Shown here piece by piece: positions 1 to 7,858 of a DNA stretch of 64,000 bases; the stretch's first letter is position 1, and each line of letters opens with the position of its first letter. A program made the position numbers and the translations under genes. Under the pieces are notes generated by a model. The model was given only the letters and a program-made list of their open reading frames with translations. It made no database searches and was not told the origin of the DNA. This stretch comes from Spirochaetaceae bacterium (lineage in GTDB: Bacteria; Spirochaetota; Leptospiria; Leptospirales; Leptonemataceae), in contig PCBI01000009.1 in NCBI GenBank assembly GCA_002730875.1, forward strand, positions 62,001 through 126,000, in the 5' to 3' direction.

Positions 1-1591
1 AAACCCAGAGATAACAGGGAAGTACGGTAAAAATCAGCGCTCGGCGAAGCCACAGGAATTGATAGGGCTCCTCTCGCACGAAAATGCGAAGATAGAGATA
101 GATATGCAGAGGTCCCTGGTAGAAAGAAAAAAGATCCCAGTCCGCTGGAAATCCGATCACCGGATTCCAGATGAAGCTATGGCCAAGCATGGACAGCGCG
201 CTAATGAGCGCAAAGCTTTCTGATGGATACTTCCGGGTATGCTTCCAGGCCGAGGCGAGCAAACGGGCAAGCCTTTCGCCTATGATCCCGGTTCCCGATT
301 TCGATTGCGATCTTTCGGTGGGATCGCCGACATTCTCGGTTCCGAAGCTTTCGCTTTTCGCAGATTCCGGGACAGGCTCATTGTTGGCGTTGTTTGCGGA
401 TGTGCTGGTACGCGAATCCGTCGCGTTCTTTTCGGCCACGTTCGCCCTGGAAGAGAAGCGCACAGAAAGAGACCGAAGAGATTTCACCAGGTTCTGCAAA
501 AGTGTAGCCGGCCCGGGAAACCATACACTACTCATTCCAATCAGAGCGGGCGCTACCAGAACGGCTACGTTCAATCCTTCCTTTAGATGATGAATCGAAA
601 TCAGTCGGCTTAGCGGATAAATGGCCGGCCTGAAGGCGAAGGATTTATGTAGCTCAATGGGGTTTGCGATGACAAAGAAGAAATAATACCAGACAATTCC
701 AAGTGTAACCAGGGCCACCGCGCTGGCTCGCAACGATAGTTTCAGAAAGGCCTGCCAGTCGGGTTTACCGGACCGCACAGAGAGAACAATGACCAGAAAG
801 ACCAATGCCGGAAGCGAAAAAACCAGAATCATATGATGGGCGGCGCCCAGAGCGGCAAAGAACGCCGGAATCTCCGGATATACGGGTCGGTGTGCCTTCC
901 AGCGTTCCAGCTGTACGATTCCGGTTACAACAGTAAGAAAAAGAAAGAAGGATGCGAAGCTGTAGTTCTCCACGTAGCCTGCATAGAGTTGCAGAGCGGG
1001 CACAAAGAACAGGAGCGCGAAGGCCGCCAATCGTCGGTTCCATCTGAGGCGATCGGTGATTAGAAATATGGCAAGGCCATGCAGAGTTCCGGCCAGGCAG
1101 CTGATCAGGCCAATGGAGTCGGCCGCAGACATGCCGGTGGCCTGGTTCAGCCATAGAAAGGCTCGCGACCGCCAGAACAGGGCCAGGATTTCATCGAACG
1201 TTCCCAGATACCCGAGCTGAATCGCATGAGCCGGCAAATGCTCCAGCAGAAGCAGGCTGTCGCCCAGACCTTCCGGAGGCGGCAAAAACCGTCGCATGCG
1301 GATCACCCATAGAAAATAGAAGAGCAGGGGGCCCAGTACAGGAGTCCAGAGCAGGCTTCGCAAGGTCGGCCGTGTAAACGGGAAGCGGTGCGGGTAGGGA
1401 CTGGCCGTGAGGCTTTCCAGCTTCTTTACAAATGGCAGGTGCCGCAGATAGGGTTCGAACGGAAATACCAGCGGTAGCAGCATGAGAATGAGCGCGCCAT
1501 GACCGTGGTAGTGCTTTAAACCGAATCCCAGGTGACCGGGCGTTGTGAGAGAGAGGGCTGCCAGAAACAGAAGAAAAAGAAATGGGATCAT
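1..1591 (-). CDS. Polytopic membrane protein, glycosyltransferase GT-C/GT39-like (3' end cut by window)
   Basis: I translated the minus strand from the ATG at 1591 and the frame stays open to base 1, so at least 530 residues are present and the C-terminus lies outside. The protein begins with a hydrophobic segment (MIPFLFLLFLAALSL) and has many further long hydrophobic stretches separated by short charged loops. About residue 205 it has the string YAGYVENYS, a pattern I associate with bacterial GT39/PMT-like membrane glycosyltransferases that use lipid-linked sugars. A hydrophilic Ser/Thr/Asn-rich loop lies near residues 390-440. Its start overlaps the stop of the upstream 72-aa gene by four bases (ATGA), so it is probably translated from the trmB transcript. 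The family call is tentative; that it is a multi-span membrane protein is secure. Confidence 0.7.
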   Translation of the reverse strand, partial: MIPFLFLLFLAALSLTTPGHLGFGLKHYHGHGALILMLLPLVFPFEPYLRHLPFVKKLESLTASPYPHRFPFTRPTLRSLLWTPVLGPLLFYFLWVIRMRRFLPPPEGLGDSLLLLEHLPAHAIQLGYLGTFDEILALFWRSRAFLWLNQATGMSAADSIGLISCLAGTLHGLAIFLITDRLRWNRRLAAFALLFFVPALQLYAGYVENYSFASFFLFLTVVTGIVQLERWKAHRPVYPEIPAFFAALGAAHHMILVFSLPALVFLVIVLSVRSGKPDWQAFLKLSLRASAVALVTLGIVWYYFFFVIANPIELHKSFAFRPAIYPLSRLISIHHLKEGLNVAVLVAPALIGMSSVWFPGPATLLQNLVKSLRSLSVRFSSRANVAEKNATDSRTSTSANNANNEPVPESAKSESFGTENVGDPTERSQSKSGTGIIGERLARLLASAWKHTRKYPSESFALISALSMLGHSFIWNPVIGFPADWDLFSFYQGPLHIYLYLRIFVREEPYQFLWLRRALIFTVLPCYLWV

Positions 1592-1806
1592 TCGTGGGGA
1601 GACTCCAGGCTTACAGGAGGATTGTTTTCCAGGAAGCGCGTCCGGCGGTCGTTCCAGTCCTTTTCAAAGCCCATCATAATCTTTCGCGCAGGCCAGCTCT
1701 CCAGAAGTTCGCGCATTCTTCGGTTCTGCTCCAGCAAAGTCTCTACGGTTTGTCGACTAATCCTGCGACCGCCAGCCGCCTGGCTTTCTGTTTCTGAGTT
1801 ATTCAT
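1588..1806 (-). CDS. Small hypothetical protein (72 aa) between trmB and a membrane protein
   Basis: The ATG at 1806 lies inside the last codons of trmB (ATGAATAA overlap), and the TGA at 1588-1590 overlaps the next gene's ATG, so the gene is translationally coupled on both sides. The product starts MNNSETESQ and is rich in Arg, Glu and Asn (RMRELLESWPARK, EKDWNDRRTRFLENN), probably helical and cytosolic. It has no signal peptide or membrane segment. I do not recognise a family. A longer frame upstream of 1806 merely runs antisense-free through the trmB 3' end in another phase and is not needed. Position and overlaps support it as a real gene. Confidence 0.6.
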   Translation of the reverse strand: MNNSETESQAAGGRRISRQTVETLLEQNRRMRELLESWPARKIMMGFEKDWNDRRTRFLENNPPVSLESPHE

Positions 1807-2473
1807 GAATACGCTCCCATTGCATGAATCTTGGCTGAAATCCCATACCGCTCTGAATCCTTTCGAATCTGGTTTCCGGTATTCCTTCCGGGCGAACCAG
1901 GCTGTAACCAGGTTCTGCCATCCTGCTTTTCCATAGATCGGGATATTGCCGGAATCTCTGCAGAATTCGTCTGCTATAAGGACCATGATCGGTTGCAATG
2001 TGGAGCAGACCGTTTCCGCGCATCAGTTGATAGGCCTTTTGCGGAAAATCCGCCTGAATCAGTCTATGTTTCCAGTGCCGTTTCTTGGGCCAGGGATCCG
2101 GAAAGTTAACAAACATAATGTCAAATGTGTTTGGATGAAAGAGTTCGGTGAGAAACCAGGAAAAGTTTACAGGCAGGATCCGCAGGTTGTCCAGTCCCAG
2201 CTTATCCGCTTTCTTCAAGGTTGAGACTACTCTTTCAGGCTTGATCTCCATGGCCACAATCTGCTGGTCTCGATGGCTACGGGCCCACTCAACCGCAAAC
2301 TCGCCCCAGCCACTACCCAGCTCCAGAACCCGTTTTTCGCAGGTTCCACCGAACAGTTCATCGTCAGATAATGCACGAAACTCCTTCCAGTGGATTACGG
2401 CCGGATGCTCAAAGTATTTTCTTGGTCTGGACGCAATCCGGAATAGTTTCTTTTGTAATGTAGCGGTGGACAT
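1799..2473 (-). CDS. trmB: tRNA (guanine-N7-)-methyltransferase TrmB
   Basis: TrmB uses S-adenosylmethionine to methylate G46 in the variable loop of tRNAs. The 224-residue product is of normal family length. It has the SAM-binding motif ELGSGWGEF near residues 51-59 and the family signature NFPDPWPKKRHWKHR near residues 123-137. I chose the ATG at 2473 (MSTATLQKK), about 10 bases after an AGGAA-like site; a longer frame to 2566 would add 31 untypical residues and overlap the divergent gene at 2540. It is the first gene of a tight minus-strand operon with the 72-aa protein and the membrane protein. Identification is firm. Confidence 0.95.
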   Translation of the reverse strand: MSTATLQKKLFRIASRPRKYFEHPAVIHWKEFRALSDDELFGGTCEKRVLELGSGWGEFAVEWARSHRDQQIVAMEIKPERVVSTLKKADKLGLDNLRILPVNFSWFLTELFHPNTFDIMFVNFPDPWPKKRHWKHRLIQADFPQKAYQLMRGNGLLHIATDHGPYSRRILQRFRQYPDLWKSRMAEPGYSLVRPEGIPETRFERIQSGMGFQPRFMQWERIHE

Positions 2474-2539
2474 TGGTTTTTTCCGTTCCTGGTCAGAGAA
2501 TCTGGCCGAAAATGAAAGGGTACGCCTGTATTGAGATAA

Positions 2540-3502
2540 ATGCTCTATGAGGATGATTCGGTGCAAATAAAATTATGGGGAGTTAGAGGCTCTTTGCCGT
2601 CGCCCCTGGACCCCCGGGACTATCGGAGCAGAGTGCATGATGTGCTCAAAAGCGCCAGCTCTATCTGGAAAAAGGAGCCGGATCTTTCGGTAGAGGATGT
2701 GTATTCCCGGTTGTCGCCTCCTCTTGCCGGACTGGTGGGCGGAGACACCACCTGCGTGGAGGTGCGTAGCGGCGACGAACAGCTCATCTTCGACATGGGC
2801 ACAGGCGCCCGTCGTCTGGGCTACGATATGATGGCCCGGGGCCAGAAGGGCGATCTACACGTTCTGATGACGCACACCCACTGGGATCATATCCAGGGCT
2901 GGCCCTTTTTTGCGCCAGGCTTCATCCCGGGAAACCATGTTCATTTTCATTCTTGCATTCCGGACTGCGAAGAGCGATTCAGCCGGCAGCAGCAGTTTGA
3001 GTTCTTTCCCATAAGCTTTCAGGACATGATGTCCGATAAGACATTCCACACCTACGAGCAGGGCGATGCCTTTAAAGTGGGTTCCTTTGACATACAAACG
3101 GAAAGCCTGATTCATCCCGGCGGAAGCACCTCCTATCGCGTGGACAGGGACGGAAAGACCTTCATCTTTGCCACCGATACAGAATTCTATGGTCCGGAAC
3201 TGGAAGACTTGATCGAGGAAAAGAAGTCATTCTTTAAGGATGCAGATCTACTGATTATGGATGCTCAGTATTCTCTGAAGGAGTCCGAGCAAAAGATTGG
3301 CTGGGGACATACAGCCATGGTCATCGCCGTAGATTGCGCCATCGAATGGGGAGTAAAACGTCTGGCTTTAACCCACCACGAACCGGCGCATGATGATTTC
3401 ACCACGTATAAGCTGTTCGAAGAAGCGTTGGAGCATAATAAGCAGTACGGGGATAAGCTGGATCTGATCCTGGCTCGTCAGGGCGATGTGCTGGAACTTT
3501 AG
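2540..3502 (+). CDS. Metallo-beta-lactamase-fold hydrolase (LWGVRGS type)
   Basis: A 320-residue cytosolic protein opens with IKLWGVRGSLPSP, the start typical of a metal-dependent hydrolase subgroup of the metallo-beta-lactamase fold often annotated as cGMP-phosphodiesterase-like. The metal-binding motif HTHWDH lies near residues 112-117. Further ligands are likely the His in LIHPGGS, the Asp in FATDTE and a late His in LTHHEPAH. The ATG at 2540 is preceded by only a weak GAGA; no better start is in frame. It is divergent from trmB with 66 bp between the starts. The exact substrate cannot be read from sequence. Confidence 0.85.
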   Translation: MLYEDDSVQIKLWGVRGSLPSPLDPRDYRSRVHDVLKSASSIWKKEPDLSVEDVYSRLSPPLAGLVGGDTTCVEVRSGDEQLIFDMGTGARRLGYDMMARGQKGDLHVLMTHTHWDHIQGWPFFAPGFIPGNHVHFHSCIPDCEERFSRQQQFEFFPISFQDMMSDKTFHTYEQGDAFKVGSFDIQTESLIHPGGSTSYRVDRDGKTFIFATDTEFYGPELEDLIEEKKSFFKDADLLIMDAQYSLKESEQKIGWGHTAMVIAVDCAIEWGVKRLALTHHEPAHDDFTTYKLFEEALEHNKQYGDKLDLILARQGDVLEL

Positions 3503-3597
3503 GGGACTGCGCCTGTTGAGAAGCGACGGTGGAGCGCTCTCGTGATGGGAATCCTCGCTTCCTCTGAGGGTGAAGACTTTGCCGGGGACGCAGCGTA

Positions 3598-4737
3598 TCA
3601 GTAGTTCCCTTCCGGTTCGTCCACTTTTTCGAAGGAGCCTTCCGGATCTTTGAGCATATCGTCCCGGCCTTCCAGGTTCTGTTCCTTTTTCTTCTGCTCT
3701 TTCTTTTTTTGCTCTTCGATGGAATCCACCACTTCCTTTTCCAGGGCTACCTGAAAGTATCGCGGCTCGCCCAGTAGACGCCATTCGCGATAGAACACCC
3801 GGCTTCCCGTCCGGGCCACGTTGGAGTAATCCTCAAACTTGCTGCCGCCGGGATTCTTGAACTCGGTGTAGCGATCGTGGGTATCTCTTTCGTTAAGTTT
3901 GTCTATCTCTTCCTGAATGGACTTGCGGTAGTACTCCGGAGTCTTTTTCAGCGAAAACCGGAAAGGACCCTTCTCATAGTTCTTATAGCGGTTGATGATT
4001 TCCTGGATTACGTCCTGGTTATCCGAACGAATCTCCCGAAAAGGCATAGTCAACGCACGAGGACAGGCGCCGGCTTCCAGGTTGGTGCACAGTTCTCGCA
4101 GCACCGGATCTACCAGCGTTAGCTCCACGTAGGCAGATATGTACTCTCCTGCCTCCGGAACCCTGGTAAGCACAATGGACTGGGGGATGCGATCTGTTTC
4201 TTCAAAGTCCCGCAGGGAATAGCTTCGTTTGACGGTCTCTTCCTGACCTGCCGCCTCTTCAAATGGAACAGTGGTGTTTTCGTCAGTAACCAGTACTTCC
4301 TGTTCGTCCTTTTGAATTCGAGTCCGGGTTACTTTGACTGCCTGGAAGTTAATGGGATTGGTTCCCAGGATTTCCCCCCTGGAGTTTCTTAGAACAATGC
4401 GATGTTCGAGTATCTGTCCTTGCTTGATGGCATCTACGATGTGCAGTCCGGCGCCCTGAAAGCTCAGGTTCAGCAAAACATAATCCTGACCTTCCCTGGC
4501 CTTGCGAATGATGACGCGGCCCACGCCATCGGAGGATTTCTGCATGGGCTCCAGGGCAATGTCATGTAGATTGATGCGAGGAGCGGGCTTGCTGGCCGGC
4601 GCCATGGTTGCCGTTGTTCCGCAATTGATCGAAATCAGCGTTGATGCCATGGTGGCAATCAGCAGGGCCATAAAGCTGCTGGTTTTGGCCGTTCCATGGC
4701 TGCTTTTTCCGATCCAGGGTCTCATTAAGGCGTTCAT
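3598..4737 (-). CDS. Putative lipoprotein, unknown function
   Basis: The 379-residue product has a basic start, a hydrophobic stretch and a relaxed spirochaetal lipobox (TLISINC) near residue 39, so it is probably lipid-anchored after export. The mature part has no family I recognise. It is mixed alpha/beta in appearance, and its C-terminus is strongly charged with Lys/Glu/Gln repeats (EEQKKKEQKKKEQ). It overlaps the upstream glycosyltransferase by four bases (ATGA) and is the last gene of a four-gene minus-strand operon running from 7778. It converges on the MBL-fold gene with 95 bp between the stops and no obvious terminator. Confidence 0.7.
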   Translation of the reverse strand: MNALMRPWIGKSSHGTAKTSSFMALLIATMASTLISINCGTTATMAPASKPAPRINLHDIALEPMQKSSDGVGRVIIRKAREGQDYVLLNLSFQGAGLHIVDAIKQGQILEHRIVLRNSRGEILGTNPINFQAVKVTRTRIQKDEQEVLVTDENTTVPFEEAAGQEETVKRSYSLRDFEETDRIPQSIVLTRVPEAGEYISAYVELTLVDPVLRELCTNLEAGACPRALTMPFREIRSDNQDVIQEIINRYKNYEKGPFRFSLKKTPEYYRKSIQEEIDKLNERDTHDRYTEFKNPGGSKFEDYSNVARTGSRVFYREWRLLGEPRYFQVALEKEVVDSIEEQKKKEQKKKEQNLEGRDDMLKDPEGSFEKVDEPEGNY

Positions 4738-5888
4738 GAGCGAAAGTCCTTCCAGGTGAAGTTGCGGTTCAGGAAGTAATTACTAACCGTGGCGGCAGCA
4801 ATACCGGCAGCCAGCGACGGATACCTGGTGAACTCGGGGGATACCAGACCTTCCATGAATCCATTGGTTTCCAGAAGCTGAAAGACGCTGACCTGAACCA
4901 GCAGCCCCAGTATAGAAATGATCTCAAAGTACAGCAGACCTTTGAGAAGATCCCAGCCTCTGTGCCGCAATTCGTAGAAGGTCAGATAGTTGTTGAGCAA
5001 ATAGTTCGAAAGAATGGCTAGCTGGTAACCAAAAGGCACCGAAAGCCAGAGCGGATCCAGCATGTCCGAAAGTCCGGTATGCACTTTGGGAAGTTTGAGA
5101 AACTCCCCCAGTTGGAAGCCCGCGAAGTTGACCAGGATTCCCGTGGCGCCGACGATCACATACATCACAAACGTGGTGGATATGTACTTGCCAAAGCGAA
5201 GGTCGAAAAGTGCCACCAGGTAGTTGCGGACCACCGAACCGCTTAGCTTGGTTTCGCCGTGCTGTCGGTTACGAAAATGGTAACCCAGTTCTCGCATCTT
5301 GAGATTACGAGCTCGGCCAATGAACTCCAGCAGGATCTTGAAACCCCGGGGGTTGATCAAATTGGCAGAGTCTTCGAAGACTTCCCGCTTCAGGGCAAAG
5401 AAACCGCTCATGGGATCCTTGATTTCCAGGGGCAGAAATACCCGGGCCAGAAACGTGGCCACCCAGCTGATGAATCGTCTTCGTTTCGACCATTGCCCGT
5501 AGCTACCGCCTTCTTCGGCACGGGAGCCTACAACAAGATCGTAGCCTTCCTCTAGCGTACTTACCATGCGGGGCAGAAGGTTTTCGTCGTGCTGCAAATC
5601 CGCATCCATAACGGCAAAGATTTCGCCTTCCGCTACTTCCATGCCGGTAATGACGGCGCTGGAAAGGCCACGGTCTGTAATTCGCCGAATCACTCGTATT
5701 GAGTCATCCTTCCCCGCAATCTCTTCGGCAATCTCCCAGGTACGATCCGGGCTATTGTCGTCCACTACCAGAATCTCATGGGAAATCTCCGAAAGAGTGG
5801 TCTTCAGATTTCCCAGAAGAATGGGCAGGTTGGTAGATTCATTGTAGGTAGGAAGAATTACCGATAGAGTGGGGCGTTTTCGAGTCAT
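4734..5888 (-). CDS. GT2 glycosyltransferase (polyprenyl-phosphate sugar synthase type) fused to GtrA-like membrane domain
   Basis: The N-terminal 230 residues are a GT-A glycosyltransferase of the dolichyl/polyprenyl-phosphate mannose synthase type, with LSVILPTYNES at the start, VVDDNSPDRT near residue 40 and the MDADLQHD metal-binding motif near residue 95. The C-terminal part has four hydrophobic helices and ends NYFLNRNFTWK, typical of GtrA flippase-like domains. The expected role is loading a sugar on a lipid carrier and moving it across the inner membrane for envelope glycosylation. The ATG at 5888 gives a 5-bp gap to the upstream gene; the longer frame to 5915 would need a TTG start inside that gene. 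It overlaps the downstream lipoprotein gene by four bases. Confidence 0.9.
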   Translation of the reverse strand: MTRKRPTLSVILPTYNESTNLPILLGNLKTTLSEISHEILVVDDNSPDRTWEIAEEIAGKDDSIRVIRRITDRGLSSAVITGMEVAEGEIFAVMDADLQHDENLLPRMVSTLEEGYDLVVGSRAEEGGSYGQWSKRRRFISWVATFLARVFLPLEIKDPMSGFFALKREVFEDSANLINPRGFKILLEFIGRARNLKMRELGYHFRNRQHGETKLSGSVVRNYLVALFDLRFGKYISTTFVMYVIVGATGILVNFAGFQLGEFLKLPKVHTGLSDMLDPLWLSVPFGYQLAILSNYLLNNYLTFYELRHRGWDLLKGLLYFEIISILGLLVQVSVFQLLETNGFMEGLVSPEFTRYPSLAAGIAAATVSNYFLNRNFTWKDFRS

Positions 5889-5893
5889 GGAGT

Positions 5894-6538
5894 TTAGTTT
5901 AGATCGCTGCGACAACGAACCGTGCCGCGAAAAATGGTTCCTTCATCGTTTACCAGATTCATTTTCAAGTCCGCATATTGAACGGTGCTGCTGTCGCCAG
6001 AAAGAGTGAATCCATCCTGCCAGCTAATGCTTCCGCTGGATGCGGTGAAGTTGATGTTCTGCCAGGTGCTTACGAATATGAATGTCTTGGAAAGTCCGCA
6101 AGTCAGGCCGTCCGATGTCTGACAGGTAAGCGGACCAACGCCGTCGCAGGTAATACCGTCAGTAGTCTGACAGGTCTGACTGGTGGCCGAAATGGGAGTC
6201 AGGCTATACTTGGTTCTATAGCGATCATAAGTATAGCGAAGAATCATCCGCTCGCCATACTTGAAGCTGTAGAAACTTTCGATATCGAACCGGTCGGTCT
6301 CTGTAGAGCTTGAACTGGAGCTGGAGCTATCCGAATCCGACGACTCCGCAGTGGCATCGCCGCAATAGGGAGTCTGGTCGTTGTCCAGCTCGGCAAAGAA
6401 AGTGATGTATCCGTTGGTGCCGACCAACGGACCGATTAGATCGCCTTCGGCGGTTTCTGAATCGCTGGTGCAACCTCCGGCCAGAGCCGTGGCCAGCAGT
6501 GCAGATAAGATGAGTTTTGTATAGTTGTCAGTTCGCAT
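5894..6538 (-). CDS. Lipoprotein with Ser-rich linker, unknown function
   Basis: The 214-residue product carries a classical signal peptide and lipobox (ATALAGGC, Cys near residue 23), so it is an exported lipoprotein. A low-complexity Ser/Asp linker follows near residues 66-80, then a beta-rich domain. Two near-identical short segments, TCQTTDGITC and TCQTSDGLTC, lie about 15 residues apart and bring paired cysteines, possibly disulfides outside the cytoplasm. I know no family. It sits 22 bp downstream of another lipoprotein gene and 5 bp upstream of the GT2-GtrA gene, so all probably share one transcript. Confidence 0.75.
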   Translation of the reverse strand: MRTDNYTKLILSALLATALAGGCTSDSETAEGDLIGPLVGTNGYITFFAELDNDQTPYCGDATAESSDSDSSSSSSSSTETDRFDIESFYSFKYGERMILRYTYDRYRTKYSLTPISATSQTCQTTDGITCDGVGPLTCQTSDGLTCGLSKTFIFVSTWQNINFTASSGSISWQDGFTLSGDSSTVQYADLKMNLVNDEGTIFRGTVRCRSDLN

Positions 6539-6560
6539 AGTTTTCCCCGAATCGGTACGA

Positions 6561-7778
6561 TTATCGACTTTCGGAGGCCACTTCTTCTTTGAGTCGGTAC
6601 AGATTTTTTTCGAAATCTGAAAAACCCCTGGATCTAAGTAGTAACTTCCCCTCTGGATCTACGTACGCCACACCTTCCGAGTAAACAAAGATTCTTTGAA
6701 CTTCAAGCGGAAGTTGCGTGTATTTTCTGGTCGATGGATCCATGAAGCTCAAGAATCCCTTCCGCTCGAGAAGGAATTGCTCTTTTTCGGCGACATAATA
6801 CATATCATCGCGGATTCCCACATTGAACTCCGGTCCCTTTTTGTCCGGTAGATTCATCATCTGTAGCTTGTAGTTGCCCGCCGCTCCCGTATAGAAAAAC
6901 ACAGCAGGGTCCCCGGAAAATAAACTCTCCGCCTGCAGCTGTTCGCTGCCATCGCCCTGGAGGAAATCCCGGGGAACGGAACCAAAGAGCCGTGGACTGG
7001 CCACACCTTCCATAATCAAATCCGGTCGTCCGGTGCCCGTGTAATAATAGAGATTATAGTATCCGGCTTCGCCAAAGAAGATCCAGATAGAGCCGGAGGG
7101 CAGGCTTGTAATGTGAAACCGGTTCTGCACCTTCTTGAATTTCTCCTTGAAAGCTCCGCTGGCAGCCACCATGGCCTTTTTGCCCTCGGTGGTCTCCTTC
7201 ATGAACAGATGTTTCCCGTCGGAGAAGTATACAATATCGCCGGTGTCGGTAAGCGCCGGTTGGTTCTCGCAGTCCGTCTGTAAAATGTCCGGTTGTACCT
7301 GGCCCTGGATAATCTGGATCAAATCATAGCTGCACTGCCCTTCGCTACCCGGGCGGTTTCTGTATTCGGCCAGCGCCGTTTTGCCGGAATAGGAGAGTAT
7401 GATCTGGTCGGGCTTCTGCGGAAGACCTACTTCTTTGACGATTCCCAGAGTGCGATAGGTGAGCTTTCCGTTTTCGTACCAGGCAAAGGCTGTATGGTCC
7501 AGGCTGACGGCAAATACCCGGTCCGCTTTTTTTTCAGAGAGAGTGAGTGAGTTGGATTCGTTGGTCTGATTTATCAATTCCTGGATTTCGGAACGGGACT
7601 CCTTGAATCGGCCGGCCTGTATCTGCTGCTCCAGTCTGAGTATGGTTTCTTCCGGCGTCTCCTGACAATGGATCAGAAGCAGCGGAAGGAGAGCCACCGC
7701 CAAGTAGAAGCGAATCCGATTTGTCCGGACAGTCCCGTAGCGGGCCCAGTCTCTGGCAGAAGGCAGCATTACTGTCAT
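6561..7778 (-). CDS. Putative lipoprotein with beta-propeller-like body
   Basis: The 405-residue product has an Arg-containing start, a hydrophobic core and a relaxed lipobox (LLLIHC, Cys near residue 38). A short helical segment follows (EETILRLEQQIQAGRFKES), then a long beta-rich region with repeated strand-turn patterns and aromatic residues (ENGKLTYRT, DGKHLFMKE, GYYNLYYYTG), suggesting a propeller or WD-like fold; this is inference. It is the first gene of the four-gene minus-strand operon and is divergent from aspS across an 80-bp spacer. Confidence 0.7.
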   Translation of the reverse strand: MTVMLPSARDWARYGTVRTNRIRFYLAVALLPLLLIHCQETPEETILRLEQQIQAGRFKESRSEIQELINQTNESNSLTLSEKKADRVFAVSLDHTAFAWYENGKLTYRTLGIVKEVGLPQKPDQIILSYSGKTALAEYRNRPGSEGQCSYDLIQIIQGQVQPDILQTDCENQPALTDTGDIVYFSDGKHLFMKETTEGKKAMVAASGAFKEKFKKVQNRFHITSLPSGSIWIFFGEAGYYNLYYYTGTGRPDLIMEGVASPRLFGSVPRDFLQGDGSEQLQAESLFSGDPAVFFYTGAAGNYKLQMMNLPDKKGPEFNVGIRDDMYYVAEKEQFLLERKGFLSFMDPSTRKYTQLPLEVQRIFVYSEGVAYVDPEGKLLLRSRGFSDFEKNLYRLKEEVASESR

Positions 7779-7799
7779 GAGACCGGTTTAGAACAACCC

Positions 7800-7812
7800 T
7801 TCACCGGGTGAA
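7800..7812. promoter_or_regulatory. Short palindrome in the divergent lipoprotein/aspS spacer
   Basis: TTCACC and GGTGAA flank a single central G, a perfect 6-bp inverted repeat between the start at 7778 (minus) and the aspS start at 7859. It could be an operator for either gene or chance. No convincing -35/-10 pair was seen next to it. Confidence 0.25.
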
Positions 7813-7858
7813 CGATTTTTCTACTCGCCTGCACGTACCGTTACAGAAATGAGACCAT